Below, piece by piece: positions 17,399 through 26,525 of a DNA stretch of 64,000 bases. The translations under genes were made by a program, and so were the position numbers. The number at the start of each line of letters is the position of its first letter. The stretch's first letter is position 1. Source of the DNA: JALHUB01 sp963719465 (GTDB taxonomy: Bacteria > Chloroflexota > Dehalococcoidia > DSTF01 > JALHUB01). Below the pieces are notes generated by a model. That model was not told the origin of the DNA. It did not search any database and saw only the letters and a program-made list of their open reading frames with translations. Location of the stretch: contig OY970386.1 of assembly GCA_963719465.1 (NCBI GenBank), forward strand, positions 1,674,001 through 1,738,000, read 5' to 3'.

Positions 17399-18739
17399 CT
17401 AGAACTCCGTTGCGCCGCTGAAGGTCCAACCCTTCACCTTCAGCGCGGGCACCCGGCTCACGCCAATCATCCCCTGGCGCAGCCGCGTCTCCCGCCCGAT
17501 CATCTCGACCCGACTGAGCGCGTCCAGATAGCCCTGCGTGAAGCGGAGATTCTTGATCGGCGCCGTTATTCGCCCCTTCTCGATGAGGAACGTCCCGTCC
17601 CGCGTCATGCCCGTCACGATCAGCTTCAGCGGATGCACCGGCCGCGTGTACCAGAAGCGGCTCACCCAGATGCCCCGCTCCGTCGACGCCAGCATGTCGT
17701 CGATGGTCGCCTCGCCCGCTTTCAGGAAGAGGTTCGACGGCATTGGCCCGTACGTCAGCCCCGCCGGCAGCGCGTGCCCCGTCGAAGGCTTGCCCTCCTT
17801 GCCGCCGTAATAGCTGTCGTACACGACGCCCTTCGCGACGCCGTCCGTAATCAGCTCGACGCGCCGCTTGGGCACGCCCTCGAAGTCGAACGGCATCGGT
17901 ATCGTCTCCGGCGACAGCCCGTCGTCCCAGATCGAGATGTTCTCTCCGACCACCCGCTCTCCCAGCCGTCCCGACATGAAGCTGCGCTTCTCCTGGTACG
18001 GCTGCGCGCCGAAACCCAGGTATGCCAGGTAGTCCAGGATGTCCAACGTCGCGTAGTCCTCCAGGATCACGTCGTATTCGCTGGGCTCCAGCGAAATCGG
18101 GTTGGCGCTCCGCAGGCACTTGTCGATAGCCTCCGCCGCCAGCGCCTTGCCGTCGATTGCCGCGGCGTCCGTCGAGAGGCGGTCCGCGTAGCCGCTGCCT
18201 TCGCCGCCCATCATCGTCACGCTCATACTCGCGTGCGTCTCGCGATGATGCGCGAAGACGCCGAGCGAGTTCGCGACGGCAAGCGCCGCCGCCGACGTGC
18301 TGAACGTGCCCGCCGCCGTCATGCCGGCGTTGCGAGCCGCGTCGCAGATGGCGGCCACCGTCGTCGCCCGGTCGTCCGGGGAAGACGACGCTGTCCGCTC
18401 GACCCAGGCGTCGAGGCGCGGCGCCGGCAAGGGCTTCGGCAGCGAGTGGAAGTCCTCGTTCTCCTTCTGATGCGCCGCCAGCGTCGTTGCGCAATCGACG
18501 ACCGCTCGCAGCGACTCATCGGACAGCATGTTCGTGGCCGCGACGCCAATCTTCTTGCCGGCGACGGCCCGCACGCTGACTTCGACGCTCGTCTCCTCGA
18601 CGTTCTGGTGGATGTAGCTGTTGGCGAACCGCGTCAGCGCCGACTGCGTCGCGAAAAGGAGCACCTCGGTTTGCTCCGCGCGGCTCATCGCCAGCACGCG
18701 GTCGCTGATGTCCTTGAGTTCCTTCTCGTCGAGGAGCAT
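17399..18739 (-). CDS. TldE/PmbA-type metalloprotease partner subunit
   Basis: A 446-residue TldD/PmbA family protein. It lacks the HExxxH metal motif, as expected of TldE, and carries the family landmarks FDFEGVPKRRVELITDGV and GHALPAGLTYGPMPSNL, plus a C-terminal GMIGVSRVPALKVKGW element. TldD/TldE form a heterodimeric protease that processes modified peptides and unfolded substrates. tldD lies 21 bases upstream, so the pair is an operon. Confidence 0.83.
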   Translation of the reverse strand: MLLDEKELKDISDRVLAMSRAEQTEVLLFATQSALTRFANSYIHQNVEETSVEVSVRAVAGKKIGVAATNMLSDESLRAVVDCATTLAAHQKENEDFHSLPKPLPAPRLDAWVERTASSSPDDRATTVAAICDAARNAGMTAAGTFSTSAAALAVANSLGVFAHHRETHASMSVTMMGGEGSGYADRLSTDAAAIDGKALAAEAIDKCLRSANPISLEPSEYDVILEDYATLDILDYLAYLGFGAQPYQEKRSFMSGRLGERVVGENISIWDDGLSPETIPMPFDFEGVPKRRVELITDGVAKGVVYDSYYGGKEGKPSTGHALPAGLTYGPMPSNLFLKAGEATIDDMLASTERGIWVSRFWYTRPVHPLKLIVTGMTRDGTFLIEKGRITAPIKNLRFTQGYLDALSRVEMIGRETRLRQGMIGVSRVPALKVKGWTFSGATEF

Positions 18740-18760
18740 CCGGTCCTTCGCCTTCCCGCG

Positions 18761-20204
18761 TTACTTCATTACGCCGACTTGCACGTTGCGGAACCGCGCC
18801 GGCAACGTCCCGTGCCCCGTGTGCGCCACCTGCTCCGGCTGGCCCTTGCCGCAGTTCGGCGTTCCCCAGACCACCCAATGGTCGCGATTGCACACGGCGT
18901 CGCAGCTTCCCCAGAACCGGGGCGTGATGCCGGTGTAGGTGGCGTTCTTCACCAGGTCGCCCAGCTTGCCGTTCTTTATCTCCCGCGCCAGCTCGGTGCC
19001 GAACTGGAAGTTGAGCCGCCGCTGGTCGATGCTCCAGCTCCGGTTCGTCTCCATATAGATTCCGTCTTCTGTGTCGGCGATGAGGTCTTCCAGCTTCCAG
19101 TCGCCCGGCTCCAGGTTCACGTTCGTCATCCGGATCGAGAGGGATGCGGTTCCAGCCGGAGGCGCGCATCGTTCCGTCGCTGCGCTGGCCCATCGCCGCC
19201 GCCGTCTCCCGCAACGTCAGGTAGCCGACGAACAGCCCGTCGGCGACGAGCGGCGTTCGCTGTGCCGGCACGCCTTCGTCGTCGTAGCCGAACGTGCCGA
19301 GGCCGCCGGGAATCGTGGCGTCGGCGGTCAGGCTCACGAACGGCGAACCGTAGCGGAAGGAGCCGAGCTTTTCGGTCGTCAGGAAGCTCGTGCCCGCGTA
19401 GGCCGCTTCCGTCCCGAGGACCCGGTCGAGCTCAGTGGCGTGGCCGCAGCTCTCGTGCACCTGCAGGCCGAGCTGGCTGCCGTCGAGGATGACGGTCATG
19501 ACGCCCGCCGGGCAGGGCTTCGCAGTAAGCAGCGCGACCGCCTCCTCCGCCACCCGCTGCGCATTGCCGGCCAGGTCGTAGCGCTCAACGAACTCCCAGC
19601 CTTCGGTGCCCTGGTGCCGTCCGACGCTGTTGGGGTAAGAGCGCTGCTGCACCTCGCTCTCGCCCGCCGCCGTAGCCTCGATGCCGCAGCCTGTCTCCAG
19701 CAGCTCCTGCTCAATCAGGCTGCCCTCGCTGCTGCCGAAGAGCTTCTTCTCACGCTGGTAATAGATGTTCGATTCCGCCGCGACGACCCCTTTCACCTGC
19801 ATCATCGCCTCGTTGACGCGCAGGAGGAGCGCAATCTTGTCGTCGAGCGAGACAGCGAAGGGGTCGATGCGGAAGGGAGTGCGGTAGCTGGCGCTGTGAA
19901 CTTCCGGCGGGCCGATCACCGCCCTTGGGCCGCCCGCCCGCGCCGACGCCCGCGCTATCGACACCGCCTGCGCCGCCGCGCGGTCCGCCTCCGCCGCCGT
20001 CATGACGTAGCTTCCGGCAAAACCCCAGTAGCCGTCGACGATGACGCGCACGCCGAAGCCCAGGCTCTCCTCCGCGGTCAGCCCTTCGACGTTGGGCCCG
20101 CGCACCGTAATCGACTCGGCGCGCATCTCGACCACGCGCACATCGGCGTAAGAGGCGCCCTTCTGCCTGGCTGTGTTGAGCGCGCGTGCAACGAGATCGC
20201 GCAT
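18761..20204 (-). CDS. tldD: TldD metalloprotease, interrupted by a 1-base frameshift
   Basis: ATG 20204 follows AAGGAGG. The N-terminal 350 residues carry the zinc motif HESCGHATE (HExxxH) and GLGTFGYDDEGVPAQ. At about 19136 an extra base breaks the frame after SGWNRIPL. Skipping it gives IRMTNVNLEPGDW and a conserved tail with NCGKGQPEQVAHTGH ending at 18761, restoring the expected length of about 480 residues. Both halves are well conserved, so an assembly indel is more likely than a pseudogene. Confidence 0.83.
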
Positions 20205-20400
20205 AGCTGCCTCCTTACTGGCTGCGCGCGAAACGGAGGAGTTCGACAGCCCGGCCGCCTCCTGCGGCCTGCTGCCGTCTTCATTATAGCCTGCCGAGCC
20301 TCGTACGCGCAGGTGTCTTCGCGTCTGAGTTGCAGGAGAGCGGACACAAAAAGAAGCGACGCATAGCCGAGCGCCCCGTCGGGAATGATTTCTGCGCGGC

Positions 20401-21720
20401 TCAGCTCAGAGGAGGGTCTGCCGGCTTTCGGCCTGCGCCTGTTGTCACCTTCTGCCGCACGAGCGGCCCGATTCCCGAGATCGATCGGAGGATGTGCAGG
20501 TAATCCCGCAGATCGCGCGTCGTCAGGAAGTGGCGTCGGACCGCCTCGCGGCCGCGACAGCCAATCTCCTCCGCCTCGGCGGGGTTCCGGAGCAACTGCA
20601 GCACCCGCTGCGCGCACTCCTCGACGGTGTTCACCAGGTAGCCCGTCATGCCGTCGACAATTTGCAGCGGGATGCCGCCGACGTTCCCGGCGACAACCGG
20701 ACGCCCCTTCCACAGCCCCTCCGTCACCGAAAGGCCGAATCCCTCACGCACCGACTTCTGAATAATCACGTCCGCGGCGCGCTGGAAGGCGTTGACCTCC
20801 ACGTTGCCGACGCCGTTCAGGTTCGTGCGCACCTTTATGTCCATGTCCTCGCCGGCGCGGCGAACGGTGCGTTCGTACCAGGCCCAGCCCTCAGGGTCGT
20901 CGTACGCCATCGACGCGACCATGACGAGCTGCACCTCCGGCACCTCGCGCTTCACCATCCGGTAGACGTCAATGACGCCGAGCGGGTCCTTCCACGGGTC
21001 GAAGCGCGAGACCTGCACGATGATCGGACGCTCCGGGTCGAGCTCGTGGTTGCGCAGAATCGCCTCCACCGTGTCCAGCGGGATGTCGGCGTTCTTCGCG
21101 CTGAACGGGTCGATGGAAGGAGCAATAAAGAACGGGGTAGGCCCCCGCAAGTCCTCTTTGATGTAGTTGCGCAGGGTGAAGACCGCGGCGTCGTAGAGCG
21201 CGACGTGGGGGCGCAGCACGTCCCAGACCTGCACCTGTGCGTCCGTCAGGTCGATGTGGCAACGCCACACCCACTTGCCCTTCGGCCGCCCGCCGCGCAT
21301 CTCGATCAGCGACGACAGGAGCGGCGCCGGCTGCGGGTCGTGGATGATGACGAAGTCGTAGTCTTCGTCGAACAGCTCCGCGTTGGCACGATTGTACTGA
21401 AGCCGAACGTCCCACATCTGCGGCGTCCAGTCGATGAGCATTCCCTGGAGAGCGTTGTGCATCGCCTTGGTCACGCGGAAGAAGTCGTCGCTGGCGCGGA
21501 TGACCTGCCAGTCCGCGGCCAGGCCTGCGTCCGCCATGAGCGGCACGAACGAATTCAGTATCTCGGCTACGCCGCCGCCAAACGGCGTAGAGTTGATGTG
21601 CAGGACGCGCGCGCCCCGCAACGGCTCCGCCAGCTCGCGGATCTCGTCAACTTCCTCGTCGCCGATGAGCTCGCGATAAGCGTCCAGGGACCTTGCTGTT
21701 GTGGGAATGGAGCTCAACAT
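20401..21720 (-). CDS. GT4 glycosyltransferase, trehalose synthase (TreT)-like
   Basis: About 439 residues from ATG 21720. VLHINSTPFGGGVAEIL is the N-terminal glycosyltransferase loop, HDPQPAPLLSSL and WRCHIDLT are hallmarks of the TreT-like branch, and REGFGLSVTEGLWKGRPVV carries the catalytic E-x7-E motif near residues 325-333. These enzymes join NDP-glucose to glucose to make trehalose, an osmolyte and stress protectant. An upstream extension of the frame overlaps the neighbouring gene and is rejected. A paralogue lies 100 bases upstream on the same strand. Trehalose specificity is inference. Confidence 0.8.
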   Translation of the reverse strand: MLSSIPTTARSLDAYRELIGDEEVDEIRELAEPLRGARVLHINSTPFGGGVAEILNSFVPLMADAGLAADWQVIRASDDFFRVTKAMHNALQGMLIDWTPQMWDVRLQYNRANAELFDEDYDFVIIHDPQPAPLLSSLIEMRGGRPKGKWVWRCHIDLTDAQVQVWDVLRPHVALYDAAVFTLRNYIKEDLRGPTPFFIAPSIDPFSAKNADIPLDTVEAILRNHELDPERPIIVQVSRFDPWKDPLGVIDVYRMVKREVPEVQLVMVASMAYDDPEGWAWYERTVRRAGEDMDIKVRTNLNGVGNVEVNAFQRAADVIIQKSVREGFGLSVTEGLWKGRPVVAGNVGGIPLQIVDGMTGYLVNTVEECAQRVLQLLRNPAEAEEIGCRGREAVRRHFLTTRDLRDYLHILRSISGIGPLVRQKVTTGAGRKPADPPLS

Positions 21721-21821
21721 TTCCTGATTTGCTTTTTCGAAGTCGTCATGTTCGATTTCATCGCGTTGCGCACCGAGGCCCCTCCTCTTCCGCCGACAAA
21801 AAGCGCCTGATTCAATGTTAT

Positions 21822-23073
21822 CTAGCCAATCTCCCGAAGCAAAGACAGGTAATCGGCAATGAAACGGCATACCAAGAAATTCTCGGCCACATGGCGTCTC
21901 GCGGCCACTCCCAGCTCCCGCGCCGTAGCGGGCTCGCGCATCAGTCGAAGCATATACTCCGCGAACTCCGCATCTGTCTCGGCTAGATACCCCGTGCGAC
22001 TGTGAAGGACCTGCTTCGGCACGCCACCCATGTTCGCGCCGACCGCCGGCGTCTCCTTCCACAGCGCGTCGGACAGCCAGATGCCGAAGCCCCGTCGCAA
22101 AGAGCGCTGCATTATCGCGAACGACGCCCGCTGCACCACATTCACCTCCACGTTCCCAACGTCATTTAGGTCGGCCAGGATATGGACGTCCGGGAACTCG
22201 GCGGCTCGCGCCTGCACCCGTTCGAAGTACGGGTAGGCCGCCTCGTCCGGCGGCGACGGCGCCAGCAGGACGAGCTGTAGCCCCGGCGCCTCTCGCCGAA
22301 GCATCTCGTACACCTTCAGTGCGTCCAGCGTTCCGTTCTCCTCGTTTATCGGTGCCACCTGCGCGATGAGCGGCCTCTCGCCGTCGATCCCGTAGTGCCG
22401 CAGGATATAAGCCGTAGCGTCGGCGGGAAGCTCGATGTTGCGCGGGCCCAGCGGGTCGATTGCCGGCGGAATGACCCAGCATGGCCGACGGCCGTCGTCG
22501 GACAAGGCCCTGGCCCTGGCGCCGGATTGTTCATCCTCGAACGCCCAGCAATCGTAGCCTTGCAGGTGACCTTCCAGCAGCTTCCAGAACGTCCGGCTGG
22601 GCCGCCGCCAGATCGATGTGGCAGTGCATCACCCAGCGTCGGCGACGCCTGGCCGGGTCGACGTAAGAGCGAATGCCGGCCGGCTGCGGATCATGGACGA
22701 CTACAACGTCGAAGTCCTCATTCAGCAGCTCCGCGTTCATCATGGTGTAGCGACGCCACGTCTCCGTCATCTCCGGCGTCCACTCCGCGCTTCCGCCGGC
22801 CAGCGCCCGGTACATCGCCTTGTTGACCTGCGTGGCCTCCTCGTCGGCGCGGACCACCTGCCATTGCCAGTCGAGGCCGAGATCGCAGAAGAGCGGCGTC
22901 GACGAACGCAGCAGCTCGGCCAGGCCCGTGCCGAAGGCGGTAACGCTCAGATTGAGGACGCGGAGACCCCTCAGCGGCGCGGCGAGCTCAACGAGAGATT
23001 CGATCTTCTCCCTGCCGGCTGCCGGCGCGTAGTCCTTGAGCGACTTGGGGGTCAGAGCCAGGGTGCCGTACAC
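21822..23073 (-). CDS. Paralogous GT4 glycosyltransferase lacking the E-x7-E motif, with a 1-base frameshift
   Basis: ATG 23073 starts a second TreT-like protein: VLNLSVTAFGTGLAELLR, VVVHDPQPAGIRSY and MHCHIDLA match its neighbour. An extra base near 22588-22589 breaks the frame after AAAQPDV; removing it gives WKLLEGHLQGYDCWAFE and joins the 227-residue C-terminal half, about 416 residues in all. In that half the E-x7-E region reads RRGFGIWLSDALWK, so Arg and Asp replace both catalytic glutamates (codons 22094-22092 and 22070-22068). A regulatory or non-catalytic subunit is possible, as is decay. Confidence 0.75.
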
Positions 23074-23163
23074 GTCTCTCCTCTCAACGAGGTCGACCTG
23101 GACATGAAAGACCAGCGGAACTATTACCTTGCGATATGATCCTATTGCGGCCCGATGCCCCTG

Positions 23164-23640
23164 TCAACGCGAATCGCCTGCCTTTTCCATATTGGTGCCG
23201 GATTCCCCACGAACGCGCGCGCCCCGCTTGAGGAACTGCCTCACACTGAACAGCACCTCGGACGGATAGGCCGCGAGGCCCGCTTCGCCCGCGATTCGAC
23301 CGATAGCCGCCAGGACCTCCTGCCGCGACCGGCCATGCACCATCGCATACAAGTTGTAGCGCCAGCCGGGCTGCCTCGACCGCCGATAGCAGTGCGTAAC
23401 CTCTGGCGCATCGGCGAGCCGGCGGCCCAGCGCGTCGACCCCTTCGTCCGGCACGTCCCAAACCGCCATGCCGTTGGCCGTTATGCCCAGGGCGTAGTGG
23501 TTCGGCACCGCCGCGATCCGCTTGACGATGCCCCGTCGCAGCAGCGACGTGAGCACGGCGACCACCCGCTCCTCCGTGGTTCCCAGCGACGCCGCGACCG
23601 CCGCGTACGGCGCTTCGACCAGCGGCAGGCCGCCCTGCAC
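23164..23640 (-). CDS. ahbB: Siroheme decarboxylase subunit B (AsnC/Lrp-like)
   Basis: Listed from GTG 23640 (158 aa), but the family N-terminus continues upstream in frame (LTNEERKLLVAV, back to 23691), where the only plausible start is ATT 23691-23689, just after a TAA at 23700-23698. The helix-turn-helix region (APYAAVAASLGTTEERVVAVL) and HCYRRSRQPGWRYNLYAMVHG, with the conserved RxxxxxxxWRYNLY substrate region, identify AhbB/NirH-type. With AhbA it removes two acetate carboxyls from siroheme to give didecarboxysiroheme. Overlaps the ahbA stop if the longer start is used. Confidence 0.78.
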   Translation of the reverse strand: MQGGLPLVEAPYAAVAASLGTTEERVVAVLTSLLRRGIVKRIAAVPNHYALGITANGMAVWDVPDEGVDALGRRLADAPEVTHCYRRSRQPGWRYNLYAMVHGRSRQEVLAAIGRIAGEAGLAAYPSEVLFSVRQFLKRGARVRGESGTNMEKAGDSR

Positions 23641-23677
23641 GGCGACCAGCAGCTTGCGCTCCTCGTTGGTGAGCCGG

Positions 23678-24166
23678 TCAGATGTCGAAATGGAACCTTA
23701 CCCCCACGAAGTACTCCGCCAGCGACGGCAGCTCCATCAGCTTCAAGCCCGTCGCCGTCGCAATCTCGTTCAGGACGCGTCGCACCTCCGCCGGGTCCTC
23801 CGACGAGACGACAAACCAGAGATTCAGGCGATGCTCCCGCTGATAGCTGTGCGATACGGCATCGAAGGCGCTCACCAACGCGGCCACCTCCTCCAGACGC
23901 TCCGGCGGCACTTCCATCGCCGCCAGCGTTCGCGCGCCGCCAATCGCCCGCGTATCGAGCACCGGCCCGACGCGCGTCAACGCCCCTTCCTCCTGCAGCC
24001 GGCGCACGCGGGCGATTACGTCGCCTTTGCTCAGCCCGAGCTTATCGCCGACCGCCAGAAACGGCCGCAACGTCAGGGGGAGCGCGTCCTGCAGCTCGTT
24101 CAGGAGCCGCTTATCGTTTTCGTCCAGCTCAACCGGCATCGGCTGCTCCTGCGCTCGACGGCTCAT
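23678..24166 (-). CDS. ahbA: Siroheme decarboxylase subunit A (AsnC/Lrp-like)
   Basis: A 162-residue protein: LDENDKRLLNELQDALPLTL starts the winged-helix domain, GLSKGDVIARVRRLQEEG the recognition helix, and SHSYQREHRLNLWFVVS the ligand-binding strand characteristic of AhbA/NirD-type rather than true Lrp regulators. It forms a heterodimer with the next gene product. Its ATG lies 38 bases inside the end of the radical SAM gene, so all three are translationally coupled. Confidence 0.82.
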   Translation of the reverse strand: MSRRAQEQPMPVELDENDKRLLNELQDALPLTLRPFLAVGDKLGLSKGDVIARVRRLQEEGALTRVGPVLDTRAIGGARTLAAMEVPPERLEEVAALVSAFDAVSHSYQREHRLNLWFVVSSEDPAEVRRVLNEIATATGLKLMELPSLAEYFVGVRFHFDI

Positions 24167-25256
24167 AGACGCAGTATGGGTCCGACTCCAGGTAGTCGCC
24201 GCTGACGGCGTAGGCGCGGGCGCGCGAGCCGCCGCAGACGGCGCGGAAGTCGCACACGCCGCACTTGCCCTTGAGGCGCGTGTAGTCGCGCAGATCGCGG
24301 AAGAGCGACGAGTCGCGATAGATATCGACGAACGAGCTCTCGCGCACGTTGCCGCCCGAAAGTGGCAGGAAGCCGCTCGGGCAAACGTCGCCGATGTGGC
24401 TGACGAAGGCGAAGCCGTTGCCGTCGTTCACGCCGCGCGTCGATTGTCCCAGACCGTCGGCGAAGCTGTAGCCGGCGCCCGTCACAAGCCCGGCCTTCGC
24501 GTCCGACGCCTCCAGCCGCCGACGTTGAATGACGACGCGCCGGTAGTGTTGCGCCGCCGTCGTCCGCACGTCGAAAGGCGCCGTCTTCGACAGGTCGTAC
24601 AGCCAGTTGAAGACGCGCTCGTGCTCATCGGCGGAGACCATGTCCTCGCGCCGGCCGCGGCCCGTCGGCACCAGGAAGAACAGGCTCCACATGACCGCGC
24701 CGTACCGCGCGATCACGTCCGCTATCGCCGCCAGGTCATCGACGTTGTAGCGGCTGACCGTCGTGCCGACCTGCAGCGAGATGCCGACGTTCCGGACGTC
24801 CTCCAGTATCTCCAGCGTCTGCTCGAACGAGCCCGGCCTGCCGCGAAAGGCGTCCTGCACCTCCGCGCGCGAGCCGTCGAGGCTGATCTGCACCCGCGCC
24901 ACGCCGGCCGCCTTCGCCTCCTCGAGCCGCTGCCGCGTCACCAGCTTCGTCGCTGTGGGCGCGAGGGCAACCCGCAGGCCGCTCTTCGACGCGTACCGTA
25001 CGAGGTCGAGCATGTCCGGCCGCATCATCGGGTCGCCGCCCGTCACGACGAGGATCGGCCCGCCGACTTCGACGAGCTGGTCGATGAGCCGGAAGCCCTC
25101 CTCGGTCGTCAGCTCGCGGGGGTCGCGCTTGGGCTGCGCTTCGGCGCGGCAGTGGATGCAGGCGTAGGCGCAGGCGCGCGTTATCTCCCAGGCGACGGTG
25201 AACGGCGTCCGGTCGAAATCGACCTCGAGGAGCGGGCGTTTTGCGGGTGCGGTCAT
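24129..25256 (-). CDS. Radical SAM heme biosynthesis enzyme (AhbD/AhbC-like)
   Basis: About 375 residues from ATG 25256 (AGAGA upstream; an alternative ATG lies at 25277). CAYACIHC (Cys29, Cys33, Cys36) is the CxxxCxxC cluster motif and VVTGGDPMMRPD the glycine-rich SAM loop. The C-terminal CGVCDFRAVCGGSRARAYA with a later Cys is a second, SPASM-like cluster site. In the siroheme-dependent pathway AhbC and AhbD finish heme from didecarboxysiroheme; which step this one catalyses cannot be decided. The adjacent ahbA/ahbB fix the pathway. Confidence 0.8.
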   Translation of the reverse strand: MTAPAKRPLLEVDFDRTPFTVAWEITRACAYACIHCRAEAQPKRDPRELTTEEGFRLIDQLVEVGGPILVVTGGDPMMRPDMLDLVRYASKSGLRVALAPTATKLVTRQRLEEAKAAGVARVQISLDGSRAEVQDAFRGRPGSFEQTLEILEDVRNVGISLQVGTTVSRYNVDDLAAIADVIARYGAVMWSLFFLVPTGRGRREDMVSADEHERVFNWLYDLSKTAPFDVRTTAAQHYRRVVIQRRRLEASDAKAGLVTGAGYSFADGLGQSTRGVNDGNGFAFVSHIGDVCPSGFLPLSGGNVRESSFVDIYRDSSLFRDLRDYTRLKGKCGVCDFRAVCGGSRARAYAVSGDYLESDPYCVYEPSSAGAADAG

Positions 25257-25395
25257 GGTTTCGGTCTCTAGATCCATTTTATGCGTTTGCCACCCGCGCG
25301 GGGAAATGAGCGGCGGCCGGAATGTCGCTGCAAGCGGGCGTCGCTGCCGGCCCGCCGCCTGCCCCGCCCGCTGCCGCGTGCGCAAAAAACGTTCG

Positions 25396-25496
25396 ATCTT
25401 CCCACCCGCCCGCCCACAGATGTCTTTCAGGAATCCCAAAGGGGACACCCCTTTGGAACCCTGCCAGAGGGAGGTCTCCCTCTGGACGCCCTCTTC
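25396..25496 (+). repeat. Dispersed ~100-bp hairpin element, copy 1
   Basis: Layout: ATCTTCCCACCCGCCC lead, then stem CCAAAGGGG-ACA-CCCCTTTGG (25436-25456), a short GAACCC linker, then stem CCAGAGGGA/TCCCTCTGG (25464-25485). Related copies lie at 37046-37145 and, inverted, at 42891-42983. This copy occupies the gap between the divergent radical SAM gene and the PLD-like gene. The stems differ in sequence between copies but stay paired. Confidence 0.75.
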
Positions 25497-25513
25497 TGTC
25501 AGCTTGACGGCGG

Positions 25514-25522
25514 TGGTAGAAT
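25514..25522 (+). promoter_or_regulatory. Extended -10 promoter for the PLD-like gene
   Basis: TGGTAGAAT with TAGAAT at 25517-25522. It lies directly after the dispersed hairpin element and about 60 bases before the start codon at 25581. Confidence 0.5.
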
Positions 25523-25580
25523 AAGTGTTCGAAGACAGGAGCGCCAGCAGGCTAATGGAGTCCTGAAGAAGACGGAGAAG

Positions 25581-26504
25581 ATGGCAGAAGGAACGCCGTT
25601 CTCGAAGAGATACTACCAGCACGAAGAGGTGGAGCTTCCCGAGCCCTTTCGGCGGCGCGTATTGTACGTGATTGATGACAGCTTTAAGGAGTACCGCCCC
25701 GACTCAGGCGAAGTTAGCCCATATGCACTGGTTGCAGCCGACGTTGCTGGGCGGCCTAAGGGGGCCGTCTATGCGTCGGTCTATCTTCACGATATCGTGG
25801 TGAGGGAAGAGGGATTTCCTAGCGCAGGCGCGAGGCGGGGCGCCTGGCTTGGGGGATACGCACTGGCATGTCCCCCCGCAAAGTTTCTAGATATCCTGGA
25901 TTACTTGTTTGGCGGGTGGTTGCGGGACTGCAAAGGAGAGACCAACAAGATCAACGCACTGCTGGAAGAGTATGGGCTGCCGTACGCTATCAAGGATAAC
26001 CGAGTCGAGCCCGTAGGGATGGCGGAGAAAACGGCGACTCAGATGCCGGTGAAGCTGACGCCATCTACCCCGTTCGCAAACCGCACAGCAATGCGGAACC
26101 TCGTGCGGTCTTGTTCGGTGCGTATCTGGTGGTTGGAAAGGCACATGCCCAAGAAGGTGCTCGAAGTGCTGAACGACGAGGTGGATTCGGATCGCGTTAG
26201 GGAGATCAAGCTGCTGTCGGGGCCCAAGGAAATCAGCCAGAGTTGCAAGTCCGATTTCGAGGCGTTCGCGGCCGAGATGAAGGGGAAGGGCGTCACGGCG
26301 GAGTGGCGGGTCCTGAACGAGGAGACAGCCAAGCAGCTTCACGACAGGTACATAATCACGGAGGGCGGAGTGTACAATGTTCCACCGATCAACTCCGTGT
26401 TCCAAAGGTCTCAACTGGCGGAGATTAGCTCCAGCCTCGTGAAGCCATCTGAGTTCGAGGCACTCTGGCTCACGGGAACTGATATCGTGGTCTCCGCCAC
26501 GTGA
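25581..26504 (+). CDS. Uncharacterised protein with a C-terminal PLD-like region
   Basis: A 307-residue protein from ATG 25581 (GGAG upstream). The N-terminal half (VELPEPFRRRVLYVIDDSF) is not recognised. The C-terminal half (about 185-300) contains VREIKLLSGPKEISQSCKSDF and LHDRYIITEGGVYNVPPIN, a single HxR-type half-site like those of phospholipase D-like proteins; the lysine of a full HxK motif is not seen. Codon use is less GC-biased than its neighbours, hinting at transfer. PLD-like proteins of this sort often occur in accessory or defence regions, but that is inference. It is followed after about 20 bases by an RNase J-like gene. Confidence 0.55.
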   Translation: MAEGTPFSKRYYQHEEVELPEPFRRRVLYVIDDSFKEYRPDSGEVSPYALVAADVAGRPKGAVYASVYLHDIVVREEGFPSAGARRGAWLGGYALACPPAKFLDILDYLFGGWLRDCKGETNKINALLEEYGLPYAIKDNRVEPVGMAEKTATQMPVKLTPSTPFANRTAMRNLVRSCSVRIWWLERHMPKKVLEVLNDEVDSDRVREIKLLSGPKEISQSCKSDFEAFAAEMKGKGVTAEWRVLNEETAKQLHDRYIITEGGVYNVPPINSVFQRSQLAEISSSLVKPSEFEALWLTGTDIVVSAT

Positions 26505-26525
26505 ACACCGGCGATGGAGGCTGAC

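Noticed and set aside
17330..19492. A 720-codon plus-strand frame across tldE/tldD
   Set aside because: Antisense shadow of two conserved genes; composition is Arg/His/Pro-rich without any motif.
23164..24166. AhbA/AhbB as Lrp-type transcription regulators or NirDLGH of heme d1 synthesis
   Set aside because: Ligand-region signatures and the overlapping radical SAM gene favour siroheme decarboxylation for heme; no cd1 nitrite reductase or other nir gene is present.
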